Positions 1 through 8,281 are shown, numbered from the stretch's first letter. The stretch is DNA of 64,000 bases from Rhodospirillaceae bacterium (GCA_018667335.1 JABIVD010000035.1:1-64000); one strand, 5' to 3'. The notes: generated by a model not told the origin, from the sequence alone. Program-made: numbers and translations.

Positions 1-512
1 CAAAACAAGCGCCGCAAATAGGCGAGCACACGATTAGCTTGGACCGGCGAGCCACTGTCGACGATCCTGTCAATCAGGCGCAGCACGTGCTGCTTACGGA
101 CCGCATCAATCGGCCTTCCACCAAAGGCCGGCAGAGCATGCCTGGTCATGGCGTTGCTAACGTCTTTAACGCTCCGGTTTTTGCCTTGATCGCGGGTGAG
201 CCACTCCTCCAAGACCGTCTCAAACAGAGCAGCTTTGTCCGCGCGTGGGTGCTCCCCCTCGGTCATCTGTTTGAGCGCTGCACCCGCGGCAATACGCGCT
301 TCGGCGAGCGAGTATTCCGGATATCGACCCAGCGAGTAGCGAACCATGCGGCCGTTCACGCGTCGCATGACAAACCATGTCTTTGCTCCGGACGTAGAAA
401 CACGCAGACCAAAGCCCCTCAGAGCCGCGTCATAGAGGTCATAGCGCTTCTCGGCCGGACGAGCCTTGCGCACAGCTAGGTCAGTGAGTGCTTTGGATAC
501 CAGTTTGGGCAT
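1..512 (-). CDS. Tyrosine recombinase / phage-type integrase, N-terminal part (cut by window edge)
   Basis: This open frame reads off the left edge without a stop, so only about the first 170 residues are present. It starts at the ATG complementary to 510-512 (MPKLVSKALTDLAVRKARP). The first ~90 residues match the arm-type DNA-binding domain of P4-like integrases (DUF4102): a GFGLRVSTSGAKTWF strand and a YSLGRYPEYSLAEAR segment. After that comes the start of the SAM-like core-binding domain (VLEEWLTRDQGK, later VRKQHVLRLIDRI). The catalytic R-H-R-Y domain would lie outside the window. It reads away from a tRNA-Lys 3' fragment about 150 nt upstream, the classic arrangement for an integrase of a genomic island or prophage. 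Family assignment is firm; whether the enzyme is intact cannot be judged. Confidence 0.93.
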   Translation of the reverse strand, partial: MPKLVSKALTDLAVRKARPAEKRYDLYDAALRGFGLRVSTSGAKTWFVMRRVNGRMVRYSLGRYPEYSLAEARIAAGAALKQMTEGEHPRADKAALFETVLEEWLTRDQGKNRSVKDVSNAMTRHALPAFGGRPIDAVRKQHVLRLIDRIVDSGSPVQANRVLAYLRRLF

Positions 513-520
513 TAGTCTTT

Positions 521-540
521 TGGGTTACATGTGGGTTACA
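521..540. repeat. 9-bp direct repeat upstream of the integrase
   Basis: TGGGTTACA occurs at 521-529 and again at 532-540, so the copies are 11 bp apart, about one helical turn. They sit just upstream of the integrase start at 512. Possible roles are arm-type integrase or excisionase sites, or an operator for the integrase promoter. The repeat is seen directly; the role is inference. Confidence 0.5.
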
Positions 541-658
541 AACACCATGCGTTTTAGCGCAACCCCATGCAAGCGCAGGTAAGGAAATATGCCTGGAAAG
601 CCATGAATTCCGTCGAATTATGATGCGGCAGGCAATGAGAGGAAATATAGGGACAGGC

Positions 659-705
<47 letters not shown>

Positions 706-740
706 TTTTCTCTCAGATATCGACGGCGGGAACCGCGAGC

Positions 741-1343
741 TCAGCTCAGCGGGATGTCGTTGTCCGACTTCGTCGCCTGATAGGTCGCGGACATCTCGTC
801 ATAGGCCGCGCGAATATTGGCGATCTGCGCCGCGCGATCTCCTGCGGCGTCGCCGCCGACTTCGTCCGACAGCGCGATCAGGTCCCGGCATTCCCAGAAG
901 GCATTCTGCCGGGCGTAGTTGCCGTCCTCGATCTTGAACACTTCCTGCAGGATCTTCAGATCATGGGGGATGTTGAAGGCGTCGCGCGTATCTTCGTAGC
1001 CGAAGAAATAATAGAAATTGTCGAATCCGGCCCAGGTGATCGCCGACAGGCACAGCGAACAGGGCTCATGGGTCGAGATGAACACGCAATCCTTTGTGCT
1101 CGGGCGCGCGCCCGCCGGCAGCTTGTAGAAGGCGTTCAGGGTCGAGATTTCCCCATGGTTCAGCGGGTTCTCGGTCTCCGCGTTGGTCGCGGCGATGACC
1201 AGGGACAGGTCGGACTTGCGCACGATCGCGGCCCCGAACAGCTTGTTTCCCGAAGCCACGCCGGCTCGGGTGAGAGGCACGATATCGCCCTCGATCACGT
1301 CGAGCAGGCGGGCGCAGAACTCCGGTGAGGCATCGGTTGGCAT
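741..1343 (-). CDS. Cytidine/deoxycytidylate-deaminase family nucleoside deaminase
   Basis: This 200-residue protein has the zinc-dependent deaminase signature: HGE (zinc His plus proton-shuttle Glu) followed by a PCSLC motif supplying two zinc cysteines (HEPCSLCLSAITWAG). The family hydrolytically deaminates nucleobases or nucleosides such as guanine, cytosine or tRNA adenosine. The sequence does not decide the substrate, and the TadA-specific context is missing. A C-terminal extension of about 60 residues beyond the core is predicted helical. The gene follows a secreted NTF2-like gene on the same strand with only 3 nt between them, so the two are probably co-transcribed. It is the first ordinary chromosomal gene right of the island boundary. 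Confidence 0.88.
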   Translation of the reverse strand: MPTDASPEFCARLLDVIEGDIVPLTRAGVASGNKLFGAAIVRKSDLSLVIAATNAETENPLNHGEISTLNAFYKLPAGARPSTKDCVFISTHEPCSLCLSAITWAGFDNFYYFFGYEDTRDAFNIPHDLKILQEVFKIEDGNYARQNAFWECRDLIALSDEVGGDAAGDRAAQIANIRAAYDEMSATYQATKSDNDIPLS

Positions 1344-1346
1344 TGC

Positions 1347-1805
1347 TTACTCCGTACGCGCGAAGTTGCCGTGGGCCGAGATCTTCCAGTCGCCGCCGAT
1401 GTTGCGGAATACCGTCAAACGCGGCGCACGGCGGGTGATCGTATTGCCGTCGATGGTCTCGTCGATTTGCAGAATGTAGCGCACCACCATGACATCGCCA
1501 CCGGTCGTGACGACAAGATCGGCAAGGGAATAGTTCGGCCGTGCCCGCACCGTGCCTGCACCGCGGTTGATATAGCCATCCCGGTCGTAGCCTACGCCGT
1601 TCGAGCGCATGATCTGATATTCCGGCGCGAGCAGGGGGGCGACAGCATCGGGGCCGGCGATCACGCCGTCGACAAACGCGGTCAGCAGCGCGCGCGCGGT
1701 GTCTGTTTTGTCGTCAGCGGCGGCGGGTGTCGCGAGAAGCCCGAAAGCGAACACGGCCGCGAGGATGAAACGGGGCCAGTAGATACGGGGCAGGGAGAAG
1801 GTCAT
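1347..1805 (-). CDS. Secreted SnoaL/NTF2-like (DUF4440-type) protein
   Basis: Start taken at 1805 (MTFSLPRIYW), preceded by a GAGGTGAT ribosome site; an upstream ATG at 1871 would add 22 residues with no better signal. The N terminus is a signal peptide (hydrophobic FILAAVFAFGLLATPAAA, cleavage near AAA-DD). The mature ~120 residues resemble the cone-shaped NTF2/SnoaL fold: helical start TARALLTAFVDGVIAG, then LLAPEYQIMRSNG, and closing strands VTTGGDVMVVRY, PRLTVFRNIGGDWKISAHGNF. Members are often isomerase-like or ligand-binding proteins of unknown role. It probably shares a transcript with the deaminase downstream. Specific function unknown. Confidence 0.8.
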   Translation of the reverse strand: MTFSLPRIYWPRFILAAVFAFGLLATPAAADDKTDTARALLTAFVDGVIAGPDAVAPLLAPEYQIMRSNGVGYDRDGYINRGAGTVRARPNYSLADLVVTTGGDVMVVRYILQIDETIDGNTITRRAPRLTVFRNIGGDWKISAHGNFARTE

Positions 1806-1964
1806 GGCAATCACCTCGGTGGCAGGTTGATCATTGGTGCGCGCGACCTGATGTTCTTGCGTGCCGGGCAATATGTATCAAGCGCGGTCCACGCCGTCGC
1901 GGTACGCGCGCAATAATTTCGCCTGACGCGAAGCTTAGCCCGACCCGGCTTAAACAAGCTCCCC

Positions 1965-2756
1965 CTAGAACAGGCCCTTCGTCATGCCACCGTCGACCGC
2001 CAACACTGTGCCGTTGACGTTGCCAGAGGCGTCGGAGGCCAGGAACGTCACGACGCGTGCGACTTCGTCCAGCTCGCCCAGGCGGCCGATCGGGATTTGC
2101 TGGCGAAACCCGTTCTCCAGCTCTTTCGGTGTTGTGTTGTTAACCTTCGCCATGTCGGCGAAGAGATCGAGGATCCGCTGGCTGCGCGTCGGGCCGGGAT
2201 CGACCGCATTCACGAAGATGCCGTCGCCGCCATAGATCTGCGACAGCCCCTTGTTGACCGCCATGAAGGCGGCGTTGACGGCGGAGGCAGGCAAGGCCTG
2301 TTTCGCGGGCTCGCGGCCGAACATGCCGATCAGATTGACGATGCGCCCATATTTGCGGGCCTGCATATGCGGGACAAGCGCGCGCGTGAGTTTCACGGCA
2401 CCCAGGAACTTCAGTTCGAACGCATCGCGCCAGACCTGGTCCTCGATGTCGTGGAACACGCCGCCGCGCGCTGCGCCGGCGGCATTCACCAGGATGTCGA
2501 TGTTCTCGAACTGACCCAAAGCCGCCTCGACGATTTTTTCGCCCGCGCCGTCGTCGGTGATGTCGAGCGCCAGCTGCCCGACCTCGACTCCGTATGCGGC
2601 TGAAATCTCATCCGCCGTGCTCTGCAGATCGTCGGCGTTGCGGGCGGTCAGGAAGACATTTGCACCCTCCGCGGCGAGCGCCATGGCCGAGGCCGCGCCC
2701 AGCCCCTTGTTGCCGCCCGAAATGATTGCCGTCTTGCCTTTGAGATTGAGATCCAT
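1965..2756 (-). CDS. SDR-family oxidoreductase with a degenerate catalytic motif
   Basis: A classical-size short-chain dehydrogenase (~263 residues). The cofactor motif is GGNKGLGAA, the central strand motif NAAG, and the C terminus VNGTVLAVDGGMTKGLF is typical of 3-oxoacyl-ACP-reductase-like SDRs. The usual catalytic Ser...Tyr-x-x-x-Lys is altered: the strand that normally carries Ser reads NLIGMFG, and the position four before the Lys is Met (MAVNK) instead of Tyr. It could be a non-canonical SDR, use another acid, or be a binding protein. Start chosen at 2756 (MDLNLKGKTAI) because GGGGCG lies at ribosome-site distance; 2771 is the alternative. Its 5' end faces the isomerase-like gene at 2918, so a divergent promoter lies between them. 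Confidence 0.87.
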   Translation of the reverse strand: MDLNLKGKTAIISGGNKGLGAASAMALAAEGANVFLTARNADDLQSTADEISAAYGVEVGQLALDITDDGAGEKIVEAALGQFENIDILVNAAGAARGGVFHDIEDQVWRDAFELKFLGAVKLTRALVPHMQARKYGRIVNLIGMFGREPAKQALPASAVNAAFMAVNKGLSQIYGGDGIFVNAVDPGPTRSQRILDLFADMAKVNNTTPKELENGFRQQIPIGRLGELDEVARVVTFLASDASGNVNGTVLAVDGGMTKGLF

Positions 2757-2917
2757 CGTCGCCCCGTTCATCCGATTGTTGTTCGATTATTGCGCGAGGG
2801 TCATAGCACCGCGGGCTGTCGGGCCGTGAGCAGTACGGCAGAACAAGCGTTTTGACCTCGGTCGGTGAAATCACGGACTTTATCTGCGGGGCGTGTCCAG
2901 CTTACGATCGGCGGGAC

Positions 2918-3721
2918 ATGATCAGCTTTGCCCCCAATTTCTATCATCTGTTCCTGGAGCTGCCGATCCGCGAGCGGTTTGCCGCCGCCGCCAAGATCGG
3001 CTGCACCGCCATCGAGTGGCATTTCCCCTATGAGCTGCCCAAGGACGAGCTGAAGGCGCTGCTCGACGATCACGGCCTGGAGTTCATGTATTGCGTGGTC
3101 CCGGCCGACTGGGACGCCGGCGTGCGGGGGCTGGGTGCGCAGCCCGGCAAGCAGGACGAGTTTCGCCGCGCGGCCGATCAGGCGCTCGAATACATCCAGC
3201 ATTGTGATTTCTACTCGATCAATGTGGGGGCAGGACCGGTCCCGGCCGGGGAGTCACGTGAGCGCTGCGTCGAGACCTATATCGAGAATCTCGACTACAT
3301 CGCCGCCGCGTCCGGCGACCATCGTTGCAAGTTTCTGCTGGAGCCGGTGACGGCGCGACGCATCCCGGATTGGGCGATGCAGACGATGGCTCAGGCGCGC
3401 GACATCGTGTCGGCGGTCGGCCGCGACAATGTGGGCCTCGTCTACGACACCTATCATATGCGTTACGAGGAGACCGGCACCCTGTCGGACATCATGGACG
3501 AGTACTGGCCGCTGATTGGTTACGTCCAGATCGGCAATCCGCCCGACCGGCACGAGCCGGGGGTGGGCGAACTCGATCTGCTGTGGCTGGCCCGCCGCGC
3601 CATCGAGAAGGGCTATCAGGCGGCCATCGGGATGGAGCTCGACCCCTCGATGGACACGTGGTCGAGCCTTCTCTGGATGAACGCGCTGGGCTATACCGTT
3701 GACCCTGACAACCGCCTCTAG
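2918..3721 (+). CDS. Hydroxypyruvate-isomerase-like TIM-barrel protein
   Basis: A xylose-isomerase-like TIM barrel (PF01261 type) of about 267 residues. Start at 2918 (MISFAPNFYHLF), since the open frame before it does not resemble the family. Features of the Hyi/sugar-epimerase group include the opening strand, RFAAAAKIGCTAIEWHFPY, FLLEPVTARRIPDW with the metal Glu of strand 5, VGLVYDTYHMRYEETG, and GYVQIGNPPDRHEPGVGELD in which His and Glu would complete the metal site. The likely reaction class is ketose/aldose or hydroxypyruvate/tartronate-semialdehyde isomerisation; the true substrate is unknown. It ends directly against the next ATG (TAG|ATG), so the two genes are likely co-transcribed. 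Confidence 0.85.
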   Translation: MISFAPNFYHLFLELPIRERFAAAAKIGCTAIEWHFPYELPKDELKALLDDHGLEFMYCVVPADWDAGVRGLGAQPGKQDEFRRAADQALEYIQHCDFYSINVGAGPVPAGESRERCVETYIENLDYIAAASGDHRCKFLLEPVTARRIPDWAMQTMAQARDIVSAVGRDNVGLVYDTYHMRYEETGTLSDIMDEYWPLIGYVQIGNPPDRHEPGVGELDLLWLARRAIEKGYQAAIGMELDPSMDTWSSLLWMNALGYTVDPDNRL

Positions 3722-4306
3722 ATGAACAGGAAAGACCGGCTCATGAAGACCCTCAAACTCGTGAAGGCCGTAGCACTGGCCGTCGGCATCTCGGCACTGA
3801 TCAGCGGCGGTGCCGCGGCCGAGCTGGCGAAGCCGACCGGGGCTGTGATCCTGACCATCGGCGGGGCGGTGAAATACAACAACCAGCCACCCTTCAATAA
3901 GTTCAACGACGCCTTCCTGCACACGCAAGAGTACAGTTTCGAGAAGGCAGCGGCCTTCGACAGGGCCATGCTCGAGAAGCTCGGCACCGTGACGACGACG
4001 ATCAAGGCCGAGCCCTGGCCGCGCGCGGTGACCCTGGAAGGCCCGCGCCTGATCGATGTGCTGATGGCGGCAGGCTGGACCGGCAGCAAGATCACGACGG
4101 TGTCGATGGACGGCTTCGCAGTCGAGATCACGGCGGCCGATCTGGCGGCCCGCGACTGGATTCTGGCCATCAAGTCCGATGGCGTACCTCTCGGCATCGG
4201 TGGACATGGCCCGGTCTGGATCGCCTATTCGGTGCCGGGCGGTACGGGAAGCGCCGAAGATGAATCCCGCTGGCCGTGGGCCGTATTCTACATCTCTGCC
4301 GAATAA
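3722..4306 (+). CDS. Secreted oxidoreductase molybdopterin-binding-fold protein
   Basis: A 194-residue protein with a signal peptide (LVKAVALAVGISALISGGAAAE). The mature part looks like the short stand-alone version of the sulfite-oxidase/YedY molybdopterin-binding domain: PTGAVILTIGGAV, FDRAMLEKLG, WPRAVTLEGPRLIDVLMAAGW, VSMDGFAVEITAADL, DWILAIKSDGVPL, GPVWIAYSV. No conserved cofactor Cys is visible, so it may not bind Moco. It begins immediately after the stop of the isomerase-like gene; an in-frame ATG at 3743 is an alternative start. It is the last gene before the hydrolase array. Role unknown, probably periplasmic. Confidence 0.75.
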   Translation: MNRKDRLMKTLKLVKAVALAVGISALISGGAAAELAKPTGAVILTIGGAVKYNNQPPFNKFNDAFLHTQEYSFEKAAAFDRAMLEKLGTVTTTIKAEPWPRAVTLEGPRLIDVLMAAGWTGSKITTVSMDGFAVEITAADLAARDWILAIKSDGVPLGIGGHGPVWIAYSVPGGTGSAEDESRWPWAVFYISAE

Positions 4307-4454
4307 GCGCCCTGTGCCGCACGCAATGTGCATATTCGTTGGAAACGGCCCCTTTCACTAAAAGACCGAATTCCACTATTGTGTAATCAACGATAATCGG
4401 ACCCGGCGGGTGCAATGCTCCCGGGTGCATAAATTTGCATTTTGGAGAGCGTCG
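4307..4454 (+). promoter_or_regulatory. Leader/promoter region of the five-hydrolase array
   Basis: About 150 nt without a gene, more AT-rich than its surroundings. It holds an inverted repeat ACCCGG (4401-4406) / CCGGGT (4421-4426), a TGCAT direct repeat (4426-4430 and 4436-4440), and the ribosome site TTGGAGAG before the ATG at 4455. I see no convincing -35/-10 pair. It is the only sizeable gap before the array and so the most likely site of its promoter. Confidence 0.4.
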
Positions 4455-6260
4455 ATGGCGAAGAAGAAAACACCGTATATGGATGATCAGTCACGGACCG
4501 ATGTGCGCGATGGCATGCGCATCGATTGGGATGTGCCCATCGAGATGGATGACGGCATCGTTCTGCGCTGCGACGTCTACCGGCCGATCAAGAGTGGCAA
4601 GTACGGCGTCATCATGACCTACGGGCCGTACGGCAAGCTTCTCCACTTCGAGGATGCCTATCACGACCAGTATGAACGGATGATCGAGGATTTCCCGGAA
4701 ATCGCGGCTGGCACCAGCGAGAAGTATCAGAACTGGGAGGTCGTCGACCCCGAACGCTGGGTCCCCGATAACTACGTGATCATTCGCGTGGATGGTCGCG
4801 GCACCGGCCGGTCCCCCGGCGTCATCGACATCTGGTCCCTGCGCGAAGCGCAGGATCTGGCCCTCTGCATCGACTGGGCTGGCGTCCAGTCCTGGTCCAA
4901 CGGGAAGGTCGGCCTGAACGGCATATCCTACTATGCCGAGAACCAGTGGCAGGCTGCAGCACTGCAGCCCAAGCATCTCGCGGCGATCTGCCCGTGGGAG
5001 GGTGCGGCTGATTTCTACCGCGACATGGCCCATCACGGCGGCATCATGTGCAACGGCTTCGTCAAGGATTGGTCGGAAGCCCAGGTCTACTCGGTCCAGC
5101 ACGGCAAGGGCTCGAACGGCCACCGCTCGCGCATGAACGCTGAATGGGTGGCCGGTCCGCCCACGATGACCGAGGAAGAGCTCGGCGCGAACCGGAACAA
5201 TTTCTACGAAGATTGCCTCGCCCGGAAACTCGATACCGATGAATATTGGCAGTCGCGCATGCCCGACTGGAACAAGGTCAAGGTGCCGATGCTGTCCACT
5301 GCCAACTGGGGCGGCCAGGGGCTGCATCCGCGCGGCAACTTCGAGGGATTTGTTCAGTCCGCCTCGAAGGAGAAGTATCTCGAGGTACACGGGATCGAGC
5401 ATTGGACCCATTTCTATACCGACTACGGCATGGACCTGCAGAAGCGCTTCTTCGGCTATTATCTGAAGGGCGAAAAGAACGGCTGGAACAAGCGGCCGAA
5501 GGTCCAGCTCCAGGTGCGTCACCCGGGCGAGAAGTTCGTTGAGCGTCACGAGAGTGAGTGGCCCCTCAAGCGGACCCAGTGGACGAAGTTCTACATCGAG
5601 CCTTCGGATATGAGCCTCTCGACCACGCCTCAGAAGAAAAAGGGTGCGGCGACCTATGGCGGCTTCTCCGATGGCCTGACTTTCATGACCGCGCCGCTGG
5701 AAGAGGATATGGAGATTACGGGGCCGATCGCCTCGAAGCTCTTCGTGTCGTCCGCGACGACGGATGCCGACATGTTCCTGGTCGTCCGTGTGTTCGGTCC
5801 CGACATGAAGGAAGTCACCTTCCAGGGTGCGCTCGATCCGCATACGCCGATCGCCCAGGGCTGGCTGCGTGCGTCTCATCGCAAACTCGACGCGAAGAAG
5901 AGCCTGCCGTATCGCCCGTATCACACCCATGACGAGGAACAGCCCCTCAATCCGGGCAAGGCCTACGAGCTCGATGTCGAGGTCTGGCCGACTTGCATTG
6001 TGGTGCCGAAGGGCCATCGCCTCGCGCTTTCTGTGCGGGGCCGGGATTATGTCTATCCGGGTGATTCCAACGTGCAGCTCGGCGAGTATGCCAACTGGAC
6101 AGGTTGCGCGATCTTCCGGCACGACGATCCGCGCGATCGGCCGGCCGAGATCTTCGGCGGCGATGTGACGCTGCACACCGGGCCAAAGGAACAGGCCCAC
6201 GTGATGCTGCCGATCATCCCGGCGAAGAAGCCGGTGCGAAAAGCTGCGAAGAAGAAATAG
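4455..6260 (+). CDS. CocE/NonD family (X-Pro dipeptidyl-peptidase S15-like) hydrolase, array copy 1
   Basis: A 601-residue serine hydrolase. Residues ~20-330 form the alpha/beta-hydrolase domain: WDVPIEMDDGIVLRCDVYRP at the start, oxyanion-strand RVDGRGTGRSPG near 111-122, the nucleophile elbow GISYY with Ser158, and the His region HGIEHW (His316). Residues ~350-595 form the C-terminal jelly-roll (LEEDMEITGPIASKLFVSS, EVTFQGALDPHTPIAQGWLRASHRK, VPKGHRLALSVRGRDYVYPG). In cocaine esterase the acid Asp sits in a WYD segment; the aligned segment here reads NWGG. Start 4455 has GGAG seven bases upstream. The Lys/Ala-rich tail (AKKPVRKAAKKK) is unusual. No signal peptide, so probably cytosolic. Substrate (ester, amide or peptide) unknown. 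Confidence 0.92.
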   Translation: MAKKKTPYMDDQSRTDVRDGMRIDWDVPIEMDDGIVLRCDVYRPIKSGKYGVIMTYGPYGKLLHFEDAYHDQYERMIEDFPEIAAGTSEKYQNWEVVDPERWVPDNYVIIRVDGRGTGRSPGVIDIWSLREAQDLALCIDWAGVQSWSNGKVGLNGISYYAENQWQAAALQPKHLAAICPWEGAADFYRDMAHHGGIMCNGFVKDWSEAQVYSVQHGKGSNGHRSRMNAEWVAGPPTMTEEELGANRNNFYEDCLARKLDTDEYWQSRMPDWNKVKVPMLSTANWGGQGLHPRGNFEGFVQSASKEKYLEVHGIEHWTHFYTDYGMDLQKRFFGYYLKGEKNGWNKRPKVQLQVRHPGEKFVERHESEWPLKRTQWTKFYIEPSDMSLSTTPQKKKGAATYGGFSDGLTFMTAPLEEDMEITGPIASKLFVSSATTDADMFLVVRVFGPDMKEVTFQGALDPHTPIAQGWLRASHRKLDAKKSLPYRPYHTHDEEQPLNPGKAYELDVEVWPTCIVVPKGHRLALSVRGRDYVYPGDSNVQLGEYANWTGCAIFRHDDPRDRPAEIFGGDVTLHTGPKEQAHVMLPIIPAKKPVRKAAKKK

Positions 6261-6270
6261 CAAACAATAA

Positions 6271-6298
6271 CGGGCGGTCCGGAGATACGGGCCGCCCG
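6271..6298 (+). other. Hairpin between hydrolase copies 1 and 2
   Basis: CGGGCGGTCC (6271-6280) pairs with GGGCCGCCCG (6289-6298), 10 bp with one G-U pair and an 8-nt loop. No T-run follows (GAAACGTTT), so it is more likely an mRNA processing or stability element, or an attenuating stem, than a standard terminator. Confidence 0.5.
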
Positions 6299-6310
6299 AA
6301 ACGTTTCCGA

Positions 6311-6380
6311 AGGGCGTATCAACGAAGAATGCCTGCATGGGCCCGCACAGAACGGGCCCGGCATAGGGGAGGAAATAACC
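6311..6380 (+). promoter_or_regulatory. 70-nt leader of copy 2 with conserved hairpin (first of two copies)
   Basis: This stretch is nearly the same as 8212-8281, which precedes array copy 3. It contains the stem GGGCCCG (6339-6345) / CGGGCCC (6353-6359) around the loop CACAGAA, ending shortly before the ribosome site GGGGAGGAA. In the second copy the loop is unchanged while the closing G-C pair has become T-A, which supports a real RNA structure. Confidence 0.6.
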
Positions 6381-8150
6381 GTGGACGACATCAAATATTC
6401 CGGTGATCCGTTGTTCAAAAGCGAGGTCCGCGAGGGCATGCGCGTCGACTGGGATGTGCCGATCGAGATGGATGACGGTCTCGTCCTGCGCGCCAATATC
6501 TATCGCCCGGACGATGATGGAACCTATCCTGTCGTCATGTCCCACGGCCCGTATGGCAAGGATCTCCACTTCGAGGAGATCTACCAAACCTGCTGGGATT
6601 TGATGTGCGAAAACCACCCGGACGTGCCGGCAGGGTCGACGAATATCCATCAAAGCTGGGAAGTCGCGGACCCCGAAAAATGGGTGCCGAAGGGCTTCGT
6701 CATCATTCGCGTGGATTCGCGGGGTGCGGGGCGCTCACCGGGTTATCTTGAACATTGGAGCCCGCGCGAGACGCAGGATTTTGCCGTGTGTATCGATTGG
6801 GCCGGCGTTCAGCCCTGGTCGAACGGCAAGGTCGGCCTGTCGGGTATTTCCTATTATGCGGTGAACCAGTGGCAGGTCGCGGCTTTGCAGCCCAAGCATC
6901 TGGCCGCAATCTGCCCCTGGGAAGGCTTCAACGATTTCTATCGTGAACTGGCCTACCAGGGCGGCATCTATAACTCCTTCGCGCGGCACTGGTACGACAT
7001 GCAAATCCTGAAGATTCAGCATGGATATGGCGATCGTGGCTGGGCGTCGCGCGCCAATGGAGAGCTCGCTGCCGGGCCGGTGACCCTTTCAAACGAGGAG
7101 CTCGCCGCCAACCGCTACGATCTCTACCAGGCGTATATTTCTCATCCGCTAGATAGCGACTGGTACCAGGCGCTGACGCCGGATCTGTCAAAGGTCGAGG
7201 TGCCGGTCCTCAGCTGCGCCAACTGGGGTGGCGCGCCACTGCATCCGCGCGGCAACTTCAATGGTTTCACGCAGGTGTCGTCGAAGCACAAATGGCTGGA
7301 GGTCCACGGCCTGGAACATTGGTCGCTCTACTACACCGACTATGGCAACGACCTGCAGATGCGGTTCTTCGAGCGCTTCCTGCGCGGTGATGAATCGGCA
7401 TGGCCCGACGATCCGCGCGTGCAGCTTCTCGTGCGCCACCCCGGTGAGAAATTCGTGCCGCGCAGCGAATCGGATTGGCCGATCCCGCGCACCGAATTGA
7501 CGAAATTCCATTTCGAGCCGGCCGGACAGGTCCTGTCTGAAAACCCGGCCAGCACGGCCGCCGAGGTGAGCTATGCGGCGATGGGTGACGGTGTAACCTT
7601 CCTGTCCAGCCCGGTGGAAGACGACCTCGAGATCTGCGGCCCGATGGCGGTAAAGCTCAATATCTCTTCCGACACGAAGGATGCCGACCTGTTCGTGATC
7701 CTGCGGGTATTCCAGTCGGACATGAAAGAGGTCACGTTCCGCGGCGCGCTCGATCCGCACACGCCGGTCGCGTCAGGCTGGCTGCGTGCGTCACACCGCA
7801 AGCTTGATCCGGAGCGCTCGACCGAGGCAGCGCCGTTTCACACCAATGACGAGGTGCAGGAACTCACGCCCGGCGAGGTCTACGAGGTCGATGTCGAGAT
7901 TCACGCGTCGGGCATCGTGGTGCCGAAGGGCTACCGTTTCGGCTTGTCGATCAAGGGTTGCGACTATGTCTACCCGGGCGAGACCAACGCGGGCCTGTCG
8001 AACATGAAGAATGTCTTCACGGGTGTCGGCCCGTTCCTGCACGATGACCCGGACAACCGTCCGGCGGAGGTCTTCGACAACAATGTTACGGTGCATCTCG
8101 GCGGCGAAAATGCCGGCTATGTGCTGTTGCCCGTCATTCCGGCCGAGTAG
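6381..8150 (+). CDS. CocE/NonD family hydrolase, array copy 2
   Basis: A 589-residue paralogue starting at GTG 6381 (VDDIKYSGDPLFKSEV), with GGGGAGGAA ideally placed upstream. It keeps the family landmarks: WDVPIEMDDGLVLRANIYRP, RVDSRGAGRSPG, the elbow GLSGISYYAVNQWQ, NWGGAPLHPRGN in place of the cocaine-esterase acid segment, HGLEHW, and the jelly-roll with EVTFRGALDPHTPVASGWLRASHRK and VPKGYRFGLSIKGCDYVYPG. By eye it is closest to copy 3: the shared KSEVREGMRVDWDVPIEMDDG, shared LEICGPMAVKLN-type segment, and shared leader. The pair therefore arose by a late duplication that included the intergenic leader. Unlike copies 1 and 4 it has no Lys-rich tail. Confidence 0.92.
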   Translation: MDDIKYSGDPLFKSEVREGMRVDWDVPIEMDDGLVLRANIYRPDDDGTYPVVMSHGPYGKDLHFEEIYQTCWDLMCENHPDVPAGSTNIHQSWEVADPEKWVPKGFVIIRVDSRGAGRSPGYLEHWSPRETQDFAVCIDWAGVQPWSNGKVGLSGISYYAVNQWQVAALQPKHLAAICPWEGFNDFYRELAYQGGIYNSFARHWYDMQILKIQHGYGDRGWASRANGELAAGPVTLSNEELAANRYDLYQAYISHPLDSDWYQALTPDLSKVEVPVLSCANWGGAPLHPRGNFNGFTQVSSKHKWLEVHGLEHWSLYYTDYGNDLQMRFFERFLRGDESAWPDDPRVQLLVRHPGEKFVPRSESDWPIPRTELTKFHFEPAGQVLSENPASTAAEVSYAAMGDGVTFLSSPVEDDLEICGPMAVKLNISSDTKDADLFVILRVFQSDMKEVTFRGALDPHTPVASGWLRASHRKLDPERSTEAAPFHTNDEVQELTPGEVYEVDVEIHASGIVVPKGYRFGLSIKGCDYVYPGETNAGLSNMKNVFTGVGPFLHDDPDNRPAEVFDNNVTVHLGGENAGYVLLPVIPAE

Positions 8151-8211
8151 GACGGCAAAAAAGTAGCCGAACGAGACGAACCGATGGCTCGAAGATAGGG
8201 GCCGTTCGAAA

Positions 8212-8281
8212 AGGGCGTATCAACGAATAAATGCCTGCATGGGCCCTCACAGAAAGGGTCCTGCAGAGGGGAGGAATGATC
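8212..8281 (+). promoter_or_regulatory. 70-nt leader of copy 3 with conserved hairpin (second copy)
   Basis: Homologous to 6311-6380. The stem is GGGCCCT (8241-8247) / AGGGTCC (8255-8261) with the same CACAGAA loop; it can be extended by CTGCA (8235-8239) with TGCAG (8262-8266). Compared with the first copy, the closing pair is T-A instead of G-C and an internal G-C is G-U. It ends just before GGGGAGGAATGATC and the start codon. Confidence 0.6.

Noticed and set aside
39-479. Rightward 146-codon frame near the left edge
   Set aside because: It lies opposite the integrase frame, whose domain structure is clear; no ribosome site or similarity.
4491-6653. Very long leftward open frame (720 codons) opposite hydrolase copies 1 and 2
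   Set aside because: It is a GC-rich mirror of the hydrolase genes; no family motif, no ribosome site, and its pattern repeats opposite every copy.
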